A DNA stretch of 64,000 nt from contig JADJPR010000001.1 in the NCBI GenBank assembly GCA_016713135.1, positions 248,001 to 312,000 on the forward strand, given 5' to 3'. The stretch is from Rhodanobacteraceae bacterium (GTDB lineage Bacteria > Pseudomonadota > Gammaproteobacteria > Xanthomonadales > SZUA-5). This document shows, in pieces, positions 9,176 through 19,063 of the stretch. Position 1 is the first letter of the stretch. Every line of letters begins with the position of its first letter. Below the pieces are notes generated by a model that was not told where the DNA came from, did no database searches, and saw nothing but the letters and a program-made list of their open reading frames with translations. Both the position numbers and the translations under genes were made by a program.

Positions 9176-9715
9176 TTACCGTACGCGTTTCACGTGCATG
9201 TCCGCGACGTGATCGCCGGGCTTGCCGTCCTTCCAGAAATTCCACGTGGAGCGGATCTCGTCGGCGCCTTCGAACACGAAGCGGGCATCGTGCATGTGGC
9301 CATCCTTCGCCGGATCGAAGTTGTTGGCGCGGTCGAAGGCGAATACCAGGGTCTTGCCGTCGCTGGCCTTGGCACGCATGGTCGGGTGGTTGCCGCTGGC
9401 GCAGTAATGGGTGAGCACCAGATCCTCGCCGTCGCGGAAGTAGACCGTCCGCATCTCGTGCGGGCTGCCGGGCCACAGGGTTTCCACCACCGCGCTGCCA
9501 CCGCCGGTGACTTCATAGCGGATCGTCAGCTTGGGGTCGCTATTGCCCTCCAGGCCCTCGGCTGACCATTCGCCGGCCAGCGCCTTGAAGCGGTCGATCA
9601 GGTGCGGTGCGGGCGCCTGCGCGTCCGCCGGTGGTGGCGTCTGGTCCTGCGCATGCAGCGGCAGCGCGAGCGACAGTGCGAGGATGCAGGCAACGAGAAT
9701 TCGGCAGGGCTTCAT
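9176..9715 (-). CDS. Small exported protein, lipocalin-like, 179 aa
   Basis: The product starts MKPCRILVACILALSLALPL and has a Sec signal peptide with likely cleavage after LHA at residue 22. The mature part reads FKALAGEWSAEG..., then repeated short beta strands (YEVTGGGSAVVETLWPG, TVYFRDGEDLVLTHYC, GKTLVFAFDR, ARFVFEGADEIRSTWNFW). The G-x-W opening and the strand pattern resemble lipocalin or DUF1579-like proteins. No catalytic motif is evident. Function is unknown. It is transcribed away from the protease gene and ends near a REP-like repeat. Confidence 0.75.
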   Translation of the reverse strand: MKPCRILVACILALSLALPLHAQDQTPPPADAQAPAPHLIDRFKALAGEWSAEGLEGNSDPKLTIRYEVTGGGSAVVETLWPGSPHEMRTVYFRDGEDLVLTHYCASGNHPTMRAKASDGKTLVFAFDRANNFDPAKDGHMHDARFVFEGADEIRSTWNFWKDGKPGDHVADMHVKRVR

Positions 9716-9870
9716 CGGGCGGCTCCGGGAATGGACGCACTTGCAGTTTACGCCGCGTCGATTCGGCTGTGGAATTTGCGAACCGTCGCAAGCTATTCAG
9801 GAAGCCACAGCGTCTGTGCCGCGGCGCGGGTGTAGATTGGTCGCAACTCCCCCGACGTGCGAAGCCGACC

Positions 9871-12585
9871 ATGCGCCTGACATTCCTGCCGCGGCAGCCG
9901 CATGCACCTGATGTCGCGCGTGGCGCGCTGATCGCACTGCTGCTGGGTTGTGCCATGCCGTCGCTGGCCGCCTCGCCAGGCTGGGCCGAGTTTGCCGGCC
10001 GCGTGGCGGCGGGACCGGATTCGCTCGCGCTTTCCGATTGCAGCGGCGCAGTTGCCAGTGCCGACGTGACCATCGAGCAGTCCGACTTCAAGCCGGTGGC
10101 TGCCAGCCGCACCAAGGGCGGCTGCAAGCGCGCCGACGACTACCTGAGCGGGCGCTTGCCCAGTGGCGATTTCAAACTCGCTGCGCTCCCAGTCGACCGC
10201 GCCTTCCTCGCGCCACCGCCGGACCTGACGAAGTTCATCGCCGAGGATGCCAAGGCGGCCGGCGCTCCGGCCCGCTACGGCGTCGAGGTGGCCACGCCGG
10301 GCCTGTCGCTGCGCGACGGCAAGGCCAGCCACGGTGTGCTGGAAACCCTCGCCGACGGCCGCAAGGTCTGGCGCGTGGAACTGGTCTCGCCCGGCGCGCT
10401 GTCGCTGGATGTCGCTTTTGCCAGGCTCCGGCTGCCCGCCGGTGCCGAACTGTTCATCACCTCGAAGGACGGCATGGTCACGCGTGGCCCGGTCCGCGCC
10501 GGCGACGTGCAGCCCGACGGGCGTTACTATTCCGCCTTCGTGCCGGGCGACAGCGCCATCATCGAAGTGGCCATGACGCCGGCTGCGCTGGCCGGCACCG
10601 ACATCCGCGTGGCCAACGTCGCGCACGCCTATCGCAGCATCCACGCGGCCGCGAGTGGCCAGAAGTCCGGCAGTTGCAATGTCGACGTCGTCTGTTCGCT
10701 CGGCAGCCAGTGGGGCGACCAGATCGACTCGGTGGGTCACTACACGGCGCGGTCGGGCGGGTCGGCCTTCGTCTGCAGCGGGCAACTGATCGCCAACACA
10801 CGCGGCGACACCACGCCGTACTTCCTGACCGCCAACCATTGCCTCAGCAGTGAAGCGGTCGCCGATACCGTGGTGGTCTACTGGAATTTCCAGTCGGCCA
10901 CCTGCCGCACGCCGGGATCGGCGGCCAGCGGTACGCCGCTGCCGAACACCATCGCCACCCACAACCAGTCCGGCTCCAATCTGGTGGCAACCAGTGCAGC
11001 AAGCGACTTCACCCTGCTGCGGCTGGATTCAAACGTGCCGGTGGCGGCGGATCCCTATTGGTCCGGCTGGGACGTCAGCGGCAACACGCCCAGCTATGTC
11101 GTGACCATCCATCATCCGGCGGGTGACGAGAAACGCATCAGCGATTCCGCGCAGCCGGTGGCCGTTTCCGCCTACTCCGGCGCGCCCGGCAGTGGCAGCA
11201 CGCACTGGCGCATCCCCGACTGGGACAACGGGACCACCGAAGGCGGTTCCTCGGGTTCCGGCCTGTGGAACCAGAACAAGCTGCTGATCGGCCAGTTGCA
11301 CGGCGGCAGCGCCGCCTGCGGCAACAACCTGCAGGACTACTACGGGCGCCTGTCGGTGTCATGGAACGGGGGTGGCACATCCACCACGCGCCTGCGCGAC
11401 TGGCTGGATCCGACCAGCAGCGGCGTCACCAGCCAGCCCGGCAACCGCGCATCGAGCGGCGGCGGCGGCACGGTCGGGGGCACCGCGGACGAGCCCAGCG
11501 TCAGCCGCGTGCCCTTGCCGGTGCCGGCCTTGGCCAATGCAAGCTGCCCGGCCGGATTCTTCACCACCACCATCACCGATGGCCCGGTCGCCGGCCTCAC
11601 CCCGGGCATCTTCGGCGTCGAGCTGTTGCTGGATGAACCGGGTACACGGATGCTCGCAGGCGGCCTCAACTTTGGCGGGCTCATCGACGCCGGCCAGGTC
11701 GGCTTCGCCGGGTTCAACTTTGCCAACACGGCGAACGAGAACCAGCGCTTCACCCTGAGCCTGCTCGGCAGTCCCGCCAGCAATGCCTCGGCCACCTTGC
11801 CGGTGCGCGTCAAGGTGCTCCGCCAGACCTCGGCCACCACCAGCGAAACGGTGTTCGATAGCACCGGCAACCTCAGCATGACCGTCGCCACCGTGGCCAA
11901 CGTGACCGTGTCTCCGGGCTTCTATGTCGCCACGGTCGCGGTCGAAGGCACCACGGCGGGGCAGATCGGCGGGCCACCGGAAGGGCAGTTCTACTTCGGT
12001 CTGGGAACCAGCTTCGTCGATCGCCCGGGCGGTGCTTTCCAGGGCGGTGCGGTGGTCGGCGGCTACCACAACACGCATCCTTTTGGCGGCGTCTCCGGCT
12101 TCGCGGCCTTCTGCCTCGGTACCCAGCACAGCGCTAGCGTCCGCGTATTCTCGGCCCCGACCTATGGCGCGACCGGCGCGCGCGACCTGCGCCTGCAGAT
12201 CCTCGACGCGCAGCAGAACGTGATCATCACCCACCCGACAGGTGGCGGCGGCAGCGTGCCGGGCCAGCTGACGAACGGCGTGGCGGTCAATGCTTCGACC
12301 AACTCGACCAGTCCGAACAGCGACTTCGACGAGTACACCGTGGTGATTCCCCCCGGGGCAAGCAACCTGAGCATCGCCACCACCAATGCCAATGCCGACC
12401 TCGACCTGTATCTGCGCTTTGGCCAGGCGCCGAGCCTGTCCAGCTACGACTGCCGGCCGTTCCTGACCGGCGGCAACGAGACCTGCACCTTGGCGACGCC
12501 CAGCGCCGGCACCTACTACGTGCGGGTTTACGGTTTCGCGACCGGACTGCAGAACTACACCATCCGCGCGAGCTGGAATCCCTAG
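9871..12585 (+). CDS. Secreted lysyl-endopeptidase-like serine protease with PPC domain
   Basis: Exported trypsin-fold protease, 904 aa. The order is signal peptide (hydrophobic ARGALIALLLGCAMPSLAA, about residues 15-34), propeptide-like region to about 265, Lys-C-type catalytic domain, an unrecognised module (about 555-787), and a C-terminal pre-peptidase PPC domain (about 800-904). The catalytic triad is visible as His323 in TANHC, Asp379 in SDFTLLRL and Ser461 in GGSSGSGL. The PPC domain shows DFDEYTV, ADLDLYLRFG and AGTYYVRVYG. The start ATG at 9871 follows CGAAGCCGACC. The middle module is also present at the end of the RCC1 protein at 16127-19063. Likely function is extracellular proteolysis. 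Confidence 0.9.
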   Translation: MRLTFLPRQPHAPDVARGALIALLLGCAMPSLAASPGWAEFAGRVAAGPDSLALSDCSGAVASADVTIEQSDFKPVAASRTKGGCKRADDYLSGRLPSGDFKLAALPVDRAFLAPPPDLTKFIAEDAKAAGAPARYGVEVATPGLSLRDGKASHGVLETLADGRKVWRVELVSPGALSLDVAFARLRLPAGAELFITSKDGMVTRGPVRAGDVQPDGRYYSAFVPGDSAIIEVAMTPAALAGTDIRVANVAHAYRSIHAAASGQKSGSCNVDVVCSLGSQWGDQIDSVGHYTARSGGSAFVCSGQLIANTRGDTTPYFLTANHCLSSEAVADTVVVYWNFQSATCRTPGSAASGTPLPNTIATHNQSGSNLVATSAASDFTLLRLDSNVPVAADPYWSGWDVSGNTPSYVVTIHHPAGDEKRISDSAQPVAVSAYSGAPGSGSTHWRIPDWDNGTTEGGSSGSGLWNQNKLLIGQLHGGSAACGNNLQDYYGRLSVSWNGGGTSTTRLRDWLDPTSSGVTSQPGNRASSGGGGTVGGTADEPSVSRVPLPVPALANASCPAGFFTTTITDGPVAGLTPGIFGVELLLDEPGTRMLAGGLNFGGLIDAGQVGFAGFNFANTANENQRFTLSLLGSPASNASATLPVRVKVLRQTSATTSETVFDSTGNLSMTVATVANVTVSPGFYVATVAVEGTTAGQIGGPPEGQFYFGLGTSFVDRPGGAFQGGAVVGGYHNTHPFGGVSGFAAFCLGTQHSASVRVFSAPTYGATGARDLRLQILDAQQNVIITHPTGGGGSVPGQLTNGVAVNASTNSTSPNSDFDEYTVVIPPGASNLSIATTNANADLDLYLRFGQAPSLSSYDCRPFLTGGNETCTLATPSAGTYYVRVYGFATGLQNYTIRASWNP

Positions 12586-12941
12586 GGAACCTCTGAAACA
12601 GTATCGCGAGCCGCGTTGCGAGTCAGAATCGTCTGCCGCCAGGCGCAGTCCGAAGGTCGTAGCCTGATCTGGGAAGCCGAGGACCGCAACGACGCGGCGG
12701 ACGATCCTGCCCGCAACCCTTCGGGACGGGGCTGAATCGACCTCCAGCGAGGAAGCCGCCCCAGCGCATGGACTGCGCTCCGGCCGAGCCGCGGGCACCG
12801 CAGTGGTCTGCTGCAGACCGGCGTGCAGGCATGGCAATGAAAGTCGCACGGTGACGCCGGGTGCCTGGAACGGTGGCCTTGCGGCTTGCCTAGGTTCAGC
12901 GCCACACCGGATCATCGCGGGTTTGCCACGGAACTTCGTCG
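12586..12941. other. 356-base gap without a recognisable gene
   Basis: I find no credible gene here. The left end begins GGAACCTCTGAAACAGTATC, which reads on the other strand as ...TTTCAGAGGTTCC, a terminus often seen at insertion-sequence ends or dispersed repeats in this group. This may be an eroded repeat. The last 40 bases before 12942 should hold the promoter and ribosome site of the methyltransferase gene, but no clear Shine-Dalgarno site is visible. Confidence 0.4.
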
Positions 12942-15113
12942 ATGCCACCTGAGTTGCCGCACGGTTTCAAACGCTGGTCTTCGCTTGCGGGGATCCAGGC
13001 TGCGGCAGATGCCCTGGCTGCCGAGTGGCGCGGGCAGCAGGCGTTCCAGGATTCGCTGCTGGGCCTTGCGGCGTCCGGTGGCCCGGCTGGGTTCTGCGTG
13101 GCTTGCGGGTCCAATACCCACTTCGAGATCGGTCCGGTTGGCGGCCTGCCGCCCGGCGCGCAGCCGAACTGGCGCGAGACCCTGCGTTGCCCGGGTTGCG
13201 GTCTGATCAATCGCTGGCGCGCATCCCTGCATCTGTTCGAACTGAGCTTTCGCGGCAACCGGCAGGCCCCGATCTACCTGACCGAAGAGGTGACGCCGCT
13301 TTACCGGGCGTTCAGCGAGCGCTATCGCAATGTGATCGGCAGTGAATTCGTCTCGCCCTCGGCCGCTCCGGGTTCGGTCGTCAGCTGGCACAGTCGCCGG
13401 GTGCGCCACGAGGACGCGACTGCACTGTCATTCGCTGACGCTTCGCTGGCAGCGGTGGCCAGCTTCGATGTGCTTGAACACATCCCGAACTACCTGCGCG
13501 CCCTCAGCGAGTTCTCGCGAGTGCTCGCGCGAGGCGGAATGCTCCTGCTGACCGCGCCTTTCATGCTCAACGAGGCGCGTACGCGGATCCGCGCACGCGT
13601 CGACGAGAGCGGCAATGTGTGCCACCTGATGCCGCCGATCTACCACGGCGATCCGATCAATGGCGGCGGCGTGCTCTGCTACCAGGAATTCGGCTGGGAC
13701 CTGGCCGATGCCCTGCGCGAAGCCGGGTTCATCGATGTCCAGCTGATCACCTGCTGGGCGCCGAACTTCGGCTACTACGACAGTTTCCAGTCGTTTTTCG
13801 TCGCGCGCAAGCGGGGCGAATTGCCGCTGTCGATGGCGCCCGAGGGTGCCCCTCCGGAGACGCGCTGGCACCGCTTCCAGGATGATGCGCGCGATGCCCT
13901 CGCGCGTTTCCGGCGCAAGCCGGCGGTGCGTTACCTGCGCCGGGTGGCCGCTGCGCTGCAGCCGCACCGCCTGGCCGAACGATGGCAGCAGGAGTTCGGC
14001 AGCGATGCGCCGGTCCAGGTCGGGTCGCCGGCAATTGCGGCAACCGCGGCACCAGCGGCCGCGGCCGCAGTGGCTGTGGCGCCAGCGCCGGGTCCGACGA
14101 GCGCGCCGGAGTCTCCTGCTGCGAGCCAGGGAGCGCCCACCTACGAGGAGCGTGTCGCCGCCGAACTGGCCACTTTCAGCGACATGGTCAACGTGCACGA
14201 CCTGCCGGAGATCTTCCACTACTGGTCATGCAAGTACCTTGCACCACGCCTGGAGCACTTCGGCTATTCGCACCCGCAGGACTTCTTCGCCAAGGAACTG
14301 GCCCGTCAGCGCGAGGCACTCGGCCGCCCGATCCGCGCCATCAGCGTAGGTGCCGGCAATGGCGACATCGAGATCGATATCGCCCGCCTGTTGCGCGAAC
14401 GCGGGGTCGACGGTGTGCGTATCGAATGCCTCGACATCAACCCGACAATGCTTGCCCGCTGTCGCGAGATGGCGCTCGCGCAGGGCCTGCAGGACGTCGT
14501 CGTCCCGGTGGTTGGCGATTTCAATCGCTGGGCGCCCGATGGCAGCTACGACGCCGTGCTTGCCAGCCAGTCCTTGCACCATGTCGTCGAACTCGAGAAG
14601 CTGTTCGACGCGGTTTCCGGCGCCATCGGCGCGCAGGGCGTGTTCCTGATCAGCGACACCATCGGCCGCAACGGGCATCTGCGCTGGCCCGAGGCGCTTG
14701 CGCAGGTGCGTGAGTTCTGGAAGGAACTGCCCGAGCACAAGCGCTACAACATGCAGCTCAAGCGCCTGGAAACCGAGTTCCAGGACTGGGATTGCTCGAC
14801 CGAAGGTTTCGAGGGCGTGCGCGCGCAGGACATCCTGCCGCTGCTCATCGAGCGCTTCGAGTTCGAAGTTTTCATCCCGTGGAGCAACGTCGTCGACATT
14901 TTCATCGACCGCGCCTTCGGCCATCACCAGAGCATCCATGACCCCGCGGATTGCGCCTTCATCGACAGGATCCACACCTGCGACGACCAGGGCATCCTCG
15001 ACGGTCGCTGGAAACCGACCCACATGATCGGCGTGCTGCGCCGGGAGCATTCAGGCACTCCCCACCTGTGGCAGGGGCTGACGCCGGAATTCTGCGTGCG
15101 CCATCCGGATTGA
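12942..15113 (+). CDS. Tandem two-domain SAM methyltransferase
   Basis: The 723-aa product has two class I methyltransferase domains. The N-terminal one begins with a four-cysteine zinc-type motif (C52, C55, C83, C86) and has FADASLAAVASFDVLEHI followed by LARGGMLLLTAPF, the motif II/III region of Methyltransf_11/23 enzymes. An Ala/Pro-rich linker (about 362-400) joins the second domain, whose SAM loop is ISVGAGNGDIEIDIARLL near residue 468, followed by IECLDINPTML and SYDAVLASQSLHHV. No signal peptide is seen, so it is cytoplasmic. Substrate unknown; C-methylation or glycan/peptide modification is possible. The next gene encodes another methyltransferase 88 bases downstream. Confidence 0.85.
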   Translation: MPPELPHGFKRWSSLAGIQAAADALAAEWRGQQAFQDSLLGLAASGGPAGFCVACGSNTHFEIGPVGGLPPGAQPNWRETLRCPGCGLINRWRASLHLFELSFRGNRQAPIYLTEEVTPLYRAFSERYRNVIGSEFVSPSAAPGSVVSWHSRRVRHEDATALSFADASLAAVASFDVLEHIPNYLRALSEFSRVLARGGMLLLTAPFMLNEARTRIRARVDESGNVCHLMPPIYHGDPINGGGVLCYQEFGWDLADALREAGFIDVQLITCWAPNFGYYDSFQSFFVARKRGELPLSMAPEGAPPETRWHRFQDDARDALARFRRKPAVRYLRRVAAALQPHRLAERWQQEFGSDAPVQVGSPAIAATAAPAAAAAVAVAPAPGPTSAPESPAASQGAPTYEERVAAELATFSDMVNVHDLPEIFHYWSCKYLAPRLEHFGYSHPQDFFAKELARQREALGRPIRAISVGAGNGDIEIDIARLLRERGVDGVRIECLDINPTMLARCREMALAQGLQDVVVPVVGDFNRWAPDGSYDAVLASQSLHHVVELEKLFDAVSGAIGAQGVFLISDTIGRNGHLRWPEALAQVREFWKELPEHKRYNMQLKRLETEFQDWDCSTEGFEGVRAQDILPLLIERFEFEVFIPWSNVVDIFIDRAFGHHQSIHDPADCAFIDRIHTCDDQGILDGRWKPTHMIGVLRREHSGTPHLWQGLTPEFCVRHPD

Positions 15114-15201
15114 GTCCGGGCCCGGCATTCGCAGGCCGTGATCCGATCCCGCTATCCTCCGCGATCCGCGACAGCGGCGATCGTCAGACCCCGAGAAATT
15201 C

Positions 15202-16020
15202 ATGAGCCATAACCTCCCAACCCATCCGACTATCGAGCAGTTGGAAGGATTCCTCGGCGACTTGACCGATCGCAGCTATCTGCGCGCGCACTGGCTGCGC
15301 TTCGTCGAGACCAAGAAGGAGCTGATGACCACCTGGCCGCAGGCGCGCGGCAACCGATTGCTCGATGTCGGCGGTCACTGGCTGCACCAGGCGGCGCTGT
15401 ATGCGGTGGACGGATTCAAGGTCACCTCGGTGGACCTGGCCGCCACCTTCGAGTTGCCGCATGTGCAGGATCAGGCGCGTGCGCTCGGCATCGAACTGCA
15501 TATCGAGACCAACCTGGAGCATCCGCAGGTGCTCTCGCAATTGCCGGAGAACAGCTTCGACCTGATCCTGTTCAGCGAGATCATCGAGCACATCACCTTC
15601 AACCCGGTGGCGATGTGGAGCACGCTCTACCGCCTGCTCGCGCCGAAGGGGCGGATCGTCGTCACCACGCCGAACTACTACGCCGCGCGTGGCCGCTTGT
15701 GGGACTGGAAGCGCTTCCGCAGCGGCAATGGCGGCGGCATCAGCGTGCGCGAGATCATGGACTACCACACCTATGGTCATCACTGGAAGGAGTTCTCGGC
15801 GAAAGAGCTGATCGAGTACTTCTATCGCGTTTCGCCGGATTTCGTGACCACCAAGGCGCTGCACCGCCACGCCTTCCACGAGCGCCAGTTCGGCCCGTCA
15901 CCAGGCCCGATCACACGCTTCCTGGAGAACCGCTTCTCGATCCTGCGCCCCAACCTGCACATGGAGATCGACCTGGTCGCCAAGGAGCACGGGATCAAGG
16001 CGAAGCCGGGTTGGGGCTGA
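15202..16020 (+). CDS. SAM-dependent methyltransferase, 272 aa
   Basis: Single-domain class I methyltransferase, cytoplasmic. The SAM-binding loop is RLLDVGGHWLHQAAL (about residues 51-65), the acidic ribose-binding residue is in VTSVDLAATF, and motif III is NSFDLILFSEIIEHI followed by LAPKGRIVVTTPNYY. The product starts MSHNLPTHPTIEQLEGFLGD. It follows the two-domain methyltransferase at short distance, so both are likely co-transcribed and may act on the same substrate. The C-terminal part (HAFHERQFGPSPGP) is not recognised. Confidence 0.85.
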   Translation: MSHNLPTHPTIEQLEGFLGDLTDRSYLRAHWLRFVETKKELMTTWPQARGNRLLDVGGHWLHQAALYAVDGFKVTSVDLAATFELPHVQDQARALGIELHIETNLEHPQVLSQLPENSFDLILFSEIIEHITFNPVAMWSTLYRLLAPKGRIVVTTPNYYAARGRLWDWKRFRSGNGGGISVREIMDYHTYGHHWKEFSAKELIEYFYRVSPDFVTTKALHRHAFHERQFGPSPGPITRFLENRFSILRPNLHMEIDLVAKEHGIKAKPGWG

Positions 16021-16126
16021 TCGCCCCGGCCCATTCAGGAAAAACGGAGGAAATCCGGAGCCCGCCGGCATGCGGGCCAAGGCGGATCAGCCGATGCTGG
16101 CGGCATCAGCAGCCCGGGAATCCTGC

Positions 16127-19063
16127 ATGCGCATGAAACGTCTCGTCTTCGCCGGCCTGGTCGGCCTTCCTCTGGCGCTGGTCGCCTCGCCCGTGGTCCC
16201 GCTGCGCAACACCGGTCTCGCCAGTGTTTCCGAAGTCGGCGTGTACAGCGGCCAGGGCTGCGCCTTTGTCGGCGCGCGCCTGTACTGCTGGGGCAAGAAC
16301 CTGCGGGGCGAGCTGGGAGTTGGCGCTCCTGGAGTCAGCTCGCTTGCCGAGTGGGTGCGCAGGCCCGACTCGCCGACCGGCGATTTCCAGGCACCTTCCA
16401 GCCTGGCGGTGAGCGATCGCACCTGCACCAGCGACGCGGCGGGTGTCTGGTGCTGGGGCCAGAACGACTTCGGCCAGCTGGGGACGGGCGATCGCGTCGC
16501 GCGTGTGGTGCCGACGCGCGTGCCGGGATTGCCTGCCGGCATCCTGGAGGTGGTGCAGGGACCAGGCCACACCTGCGCGCGTGCAGCGACAGGCGTCTGG
16601 TGTTGGGGCGCGAATCTCGCCGGCGAAACCGGCCAGGCGCCCGGACCTGCGGTCTACGATCCGCAGCTCGGCATCACTCAGCCGCCGCCGCAACCGAACG
16701 CTCTGCAGGTGCCCGCGCTGGGAGCCACCGAGGCGCTGGCGCTCGGCATCCGCATGAGCTGCGCACTCGCGGCGGGCGAGGTCCGATGCTGGGGAGACAA
16801 CGCCGAAGGCCAGCTCGGCAGCGGCGATACCGTGTCCAGCAGCACGCCCCGGCGCGTCGAGTTGCCACCCGGAATCCGTGCGATCTCGGCCGGGCAGGCG
16901 CATGTCTGCGCCCTGGCGGCCAACGGCGAGGTCTGGTGTTGGGGGAGGAATTCCTCCGGCCAGACTGGCGCGCCGCTCGATGTTCCGGTCCAGAGCCAGC
17001 CGCTGCGGGTGGCCGGGCTGCCCGGTCCCGCCAGCGCGATCCTCGCGGAGTTGTCGCAAAGCTGCGCGCGGCTCGACGCGGGGCGCTGGTGCTGGGGTTC
17101 TGGCGACGTCTACCCGGCCAGTCCCACGCCGAGCGTCCCGGCGCGACCGGAAGGCGCACCGCCCGACTGGCTCGGCGGGTGTTTCCAGGCGGCCAGCGAG
17201 CTGCGCTGCCCCGGCGAGATGTGGCGTCATCCCTACCAATCGGTCGATGCGCGCCCGCTGCCGCCTTTTTCCGAGGACGTCGCGGAGCTTGCGCTCGGCT
17301 CGGGTTTTGGCTGCGCCCGGCTGGTCGATGGCGCGGTCTGGTGCTGGGGTGCGAATGATCGCGGCCAGCTCGGCCAGGGCCATCTCGGTGTCGCAGAGAC
17401 GCCGGGACGGGTGCCGCTGCCGGCCGCCAGCGGACTGACGGTGGGCCGGGCGCATGCCTGCGCGGTGACCGGCGACGGGCTCTGGTGCTGGGGCGCGAAC
17501 TGGAACGGCCAGCTCGGCGACGGCGGTACCCAGGACCGGCCGAGCCCGGTGCGCGCCCGATTCGCGGCCACGCTTGCCGCCGCAGGCGACGGCCATGGCT
17601 GCGCCTGGTCGGCCGCGTCCGGCCTGCGCTGCTGGGGACGCAACGAGTCGGGACAGGTCAGCGGCCTGCCCGGGGCCAGCCTGCCCGATGGCGCGACGCC
17701 GCTCGGTGATGCGCGCGTACTCGAACTCGCGGTCGGCTGGCGACACAGCTGCGCGACCGTCGCGCTGGCCGGGGATGCCCGCGAAACCCGCTGTTGGGGT
17801 CGTTTGCCTTTGACCGAGGAGGAAGCGGCGGGCGCACCCATCGATACCTTGCCGCGGGTGTTCCCGGCCGGCAATACGGTGGTGGGCGACGCGTATCCCA
17901 GGTTGCGCAGCAGCGCATTCACCACATGCATCGGCGATCGCTGCAGCGGACTTGGCAACGTGCCTCCGGACCGCGGTGTGCTGCGGGCGCAGCAACCGCT
18001 GCAGCTGGAGGCGGGGACCACCGGCTTCTCCCTCGGCGGCACGCTCGCCTGCATCCAGGGAGCCGGCACCAACCTGCGCTGCTCCGCGCTCACCAACACC
18101 GTCTGCGCCTTCGACGTGCTCGCTGGACTCTCGACGCGACCGGGCTGGCCTTTTTCCTGCCTGCCCCAGGAAGCGGCCCTGACCCCGGCGGAGCGCGGCT
18201 GGTTGGGCGTGATCGGGCTGCCCGCCCGTCCCGGCATGCTCACCGCCGGCGATCACTATGCCTGCGGTGTGATCGGACGCCAAGTCTGGTGTTGGGGTCG
18301 CGGCCGGCCATATGCACCGCCCCTCGCAAGCTGGGCGCATGCGCCGGTGTACCGTGCGGGTGCGCTCGAGCCCGCGCCAGTGGTCGATGTAGCGCGAGAT
18401 CCGGCGCGCGCCTGCCCGGCGTACGTGGTCTCGTCGGTCAGCCTGCTCGATCCTCTGGGTGCCGGATCGGCCGGCGCCTGGGGCCAGGAACTGCTGCTGG
18501 CCGACGGTCGGCGCCAACTCAATGGCGGGCTCAACTTCGGCGGTTTCGGCAGCGCAGCAGGCGTTGGCGTTCCGGGCTATGCGGCATTTTCGATCCAGAA
18601 CCCCTCCGGCAGCGGCCAGCGTGTCACCCTGGACCTGGCGGGAGACGGCGGCGAGTTCGTGTTGACCGTCGAAAGCACGCTGCCGCCGGCGACCGCCCGC
18701 CGCGAAGTCCTGCGCGAGACCCTCGTGCTCGGCAGCGCAACCCAGCGGCGCACGCTCATGCTCGCCAACGGCTTCCACATCGTGGTGCTGCAGCCAACGG
18801 CCGGCAGCCGCCTGTTCCTTGCTGCCATCGGCACCACGCAGCCGGATGGCAGCCCGGCAGCCTTCGATGCCGGCGCGGTCGTCGGCGGCTGGTTGCAGGC
18901 CGAGCAGACCGGATTCGCCGGCCTGTGCACCGACGATGCGCGTGCCGTGCGTGTGCGCACCGAGGCGCGCAGCAGCCGCGGTGCAGACGGCGCCGGCGAC
19001 CTGCGCCTGCGCCTGACCGAAGGCCAGAGCGGGGAGCTGTTGTTCGACAGCGGGGGGAGGTGA
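16127..19063 (+). CDS. Exported RCC1-repeat (beta-propeller) protein
   Basis: The product (978 aa) begins MRMKRLVFAGLVGLPLALVA, a Sec signal peptide. About residues 25-760 consist of RCC1-type repeats with consensus C-x-CWG-x-N-x-x-GQLG. I count about eleven CWG units, for example LYCWGKNLRGELG, VWCWGQNDFGQLG and VWCWGANDRGQLG, plus degenerate ones. Each blade has paired Cys residues, which suggests disulfides outside the cytoplasm. The C-terminal module (about 761-978) matches the middle module of the protease at 9871-12585: shared NGGLNFGG and AFDAGAVVGG/AFQGGAVVGG blocks and DLRLRL/DLRLQI endings. The last codons and the stop lie inside the first arm of repeat element D. Role unknown; an adhesive or binding propeller is likely. 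Confidence 0.85.
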   Translation: MRMKRLVFAGLVGLPLALVASPVVPLRNTGLASVSEVGVYSGQGCAFVGARLYCWGKNLRGELGVGAPGVSSLAEWVRRPDSPTGDFQAPSSLAVSDRTCTSDAAGVWCWGQNDFGQLGTGDRVARVVPTRVPGLPAGILEVVQGPGHTCARAATGVWCWGANLAGETGQAPGPAVYDPQLGITQPPPQPNALQVPALGATEALALGIRMSCALAAGEVRCWGDNAEGQLGSGDTVSSSTPRRVELPPGIRAISAGQAHVCALAANGEVWCWGRNSSGQTGAPLDVPVQSQPLRVAGLPGPASAILAELSQSCARLDAGRWCWGSGDVYPASPTPSVPARPEGAPPDWLGGCFQAASELRCPGEMWRHPYQSVDARPLPPFSEDVAELALGSGFGCARLVDGAVWCWGANDRGQLGQGHLGVAETPGRVPLPAASGLTVGRAHACAVTGDGLWCWGANWNGQLGDGGTQDRPSPVRARFAATLAAAGDGHGCAWSAASGLRCWGRNESGQVSGLPGASLPDGATPLGDARVLELAVGWRHSCATVALAGDARETRCWGRLPLTEEEAAGAPIDTLPRVFPAGNTVVGDAYPRLRSSAFTTCIGDRCSGLGNVPPDRGVLRAQQPLQLEAGTTGFSLGGTLACIQGAGTNLRCSALTNTVCAFDVLAGLSTRPGWPFSCLPQEAALTPAERGWLGVIGLPARPGMLTAGDHYACGVIGRQVWCWGRGRPYAPPLASWAHAPVYRAGALEPAPVVDVARDPARACPAYVVSSVSLLDPLGAGSAGAWGQELLLADGRRQLNGGLNFGGFGSAAGVGVPGYAAFSIQNPSGSGQRVTLDLAGDGGEFVLTVESTLPPATARREVLRETLVLGSATQRRTLMLANGFHIVVLQPTAGSRLFLAAIGTTQPDGSPAAFDAGAVVGGWLQAEQTGFAGLCTDDARAVRVRTEARSSRGADGAGDLRLRLTEGQSGELLFDSGGR

